DNA of 6,244 bases from Gemmatimonadales bacterium UBA2960 (GTDB lineage: Bacteria; Gemmatimonadota; Gemmatimonadetes; Longimicrobiales; Gaopeijiaceae), in the NCBI GenBank assembly GCA_002348465.1, contig DEBI01000132.1:1-6244 (forward strand), given 5' to 3'. The translations under genes and the position numbers were made by a program. Positions 5,147 to 6,244 of the stretch are shown piece by piece (the stretch's first letter is position 1; every line of letters starts with the position of its first letter). Below the pieces are notes generated by a model that searched no databases, was not told where the DNA came from, and was given only the letters and a program-made list of their open reading frames with translations.

Positions 5147-6244
5147 CCGACTCAACCTCCAACTGAATTAGCCTGGGCTGGATCTCATCTAAGTCATGCC
5201 CGCAAACCCCCGTCTTCTCGATCAGCTGTACTTCGCACACGTTACAGCGAACGCATTCAGGAAAGTCGACGACCTCGTTGCGAATAGCACCGGTAGGACA
5301 TTTCTGCTCACATACCGAACAAAGCGAGCAATGCTCTACCCTCGGTATACGTCGTACCGAAAGAAGAGCCAGGATGCCGAGCGCAGCCCCAAGCGGACAC
5401 GCATAACGACAATAGAACCTGGGGACCACAACACACGCAGCGAGAATACCCCCAGCGATCAGCCAGAGTAGCGGTGACGGACTTAGGAAGAACACCGTCC
5501 CGAACGGTTCGAAGTACTGATACAGGCTGACCTGACTACCGAGCAGTGCAGGGACCACAATCACCGCGAGAATCAGATACTTGATCCAGATGCCTCGTTG
5601 GTGAAGATGCTCCGGCACCGTGCGCTGCCAAGACTTCGGTACCCACCTCGCAATCACGTCCTGAAGGGCACCGAATGGGCAGAGAAAGCCACAAAACACT
5701 CGGCCCCAAACCAAGGTGGTGATTAGCGTGAAGGTGACGATCAGAAGAAGCGGAATGTCGCGAAGATAGACGCCAACTCCAGCCCAAATACCACTGGTGA
5801 TATGAGATACGGAGAGAAATCCCCCGTCTAGCCATCCCAACACTACGAGTGTGACGAATACTGAAGCCCAACGGAGATACGTCCACTTTGTGAAGAACGC
5901 GGCCGATCCAAGGGCAAGGACTAGGACCATCATCGCCAGCCGTCTCCAGGACACACCTGCCAGCGTTCGTTCTAGTAGAGATTCGTCTTCCGTAAGAACA
6001 AAATCGGGCGCGGCTTCCACCTCTTGGCCTGGCTCCGTATCCGCTACAACGACTGAATCAGAACCTTGATCAGACGCCGGCGCTTCTTCTTCTGCAAGGA
6101 GCACTTCCAGCTCTGGCTCACTAGGGGCCTCTGGCGGATCTTCGGTTAACACAGCCCGGTCAACTAATGCATCCGACTCCACATCGGGCTCCGCCAATTC
6201 CTCAGCCGCTGCCAAGGCAAGGGCTTCTGCTTCCTCAGCTGCTG
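5139..6244 (-). CDS. Polytopic 4Fe-4S membrane protein, NosR/NapH/CcoG-like, N-terminus missing
   Basis: The frame is open to the right edge; a TTG at 6215 is not a convincing start, because the same Ala/Glu-rich coding continues upstream. Of 367 visible residues (1 = codon 6242-6240), about 1-90 are an acidic Glu/Asp/Ala/Pro-rich segment with no hydrophobic helix. Membrane segments follow at about 102-120, 122-138, 163-181, 220-236, 258-274 and 283-296. The cysteine motifs are FCGFLCPFGALQD (C184, C188), CRYACPLGA (C278, C282), a classical CxxCxxCxxxCP cluster (C305, C308, C311, C315), and CVRCNVC followed by a cysteine ten residues later (C330, C333, C336, C347). The paired CxxxCP motifs mark the Fer4_5 / NosR-NapH-CcoG group that relays electrons across the membrane. 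Its stop overlaps the apbE start, so I infer that a flavinylated FMN-binding domain is linked to it, perhaps at its own unseen N-terminus. Which member of the group it is remains open. Confidence 0.85.
   Translation of the reverse strand, partial: AAEEAEALALAAAEELAEPDVESDALVDRAVLTEDPPEAPSEPELEVLLAEEEAPASDQGSDSVVVADTEPGQEVEAAPDFVLTEDESLLERTLAGVSWRRLAMMVLVLALGSAAFFTKWTYLRWASVFVTLVVLGWLDGGFLSVSHITSGIWAGVGVYLRDIPLLLIVTFTLITTLVWGRVFCGFLCPFGALQDVIARWVPKSWQRTVPEHLHQRGIWIKYLILAVIVVPALLGSQVSLYQYFEPFGTVFFLSPSPLLWLIAGGILAACVVVPRFYCRYACPLGAALGILALLSVRRIPRVEHCSLCSVCEQKCPTGAIRNEVVDFPECVRCNVCEVQLIEKTGVCGHDLDEIQPRLIQLEVESGV

Noticed and set aside
5536..5886. Minus-strand open frame of 116 codons inside the Fe-S membrane gene
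   Set aside because: It is on the same strand but another frame, across the membrane helices of the real gene. The real frame carries the conserved cysteine motifs, so this is a shadow.

Overview
The window reads like chromosomal DNA of a Gram-negative, moderately GC-rich bacterium. It encodes an exported lipoprotein, an outer-membrane-barrel-like protein, a Tat-exported ApbE and a class A RNase P RNA. The lipoprotein style (short lipobox leader, Ser/Thr/Pro tether, then tandem Big_2-type immunoglobulin-like domains) is common in Gemmatimonadota and related phyla. That placement is only an inference, because there is no phylogenetic marker here that can be read by eye. I see no insertion sequence, phage gene, CRISPR array or toxin-antitoxin pair.

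Left part, minus strand. Positions 1-634 hold the N-terminal 211 residues of a lipoprotein with two 85-residue Ig-like repeats; it continues off the left edge. A tRNA-Arg(CCG) lies at 711-784. A 185-residue exported, probably beta-barrel protein occupies 834-1391 and starts with GTG. The RNase P RNA gene rnpB fills about 1542-1899. Open frames on either strand through the tRNA and rnpB are artefacts.

Middle part, plus strand. After a 242-base divergent spacer come an exported histidine phosphatase (2142-2681) and a phytoene-desaturase-like FAD oxidoreductase (2681-4111). They overlap by one base (TGATG), so they are very likely one translationally coupled unit.

Right part, minus strand. A polytopic NosR/NapH/CcoG-like 4Fe-4S membrane protein enters from the right edge (5139-6244, N-terminus missing) and overlaps the start of apbE (4118 to about 5146), which encodes a Tat-exported FAD:protein FMN transferase. 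ApbE attaches FMN covalently to extracytoplasmic proteins, so this pair looks like a membrane electron-transfer module with a flavinylated partner. The partner may be the unseen N-terminal half of the Fe-S protein itself. The apbE stop faces the oxidoreductase stop with only 6 bases between them.

I did not find a clearly new system. The points most worth a second look are the flavinylation/Fe-S module with its long acidic segment and unusual last cysteine motif, the phosphatase-oxidoreductase pair, and a short sequence at 1998-2014 that resembles the 3' core of a glycine riboswitch but lacks the rest of the aptamer.
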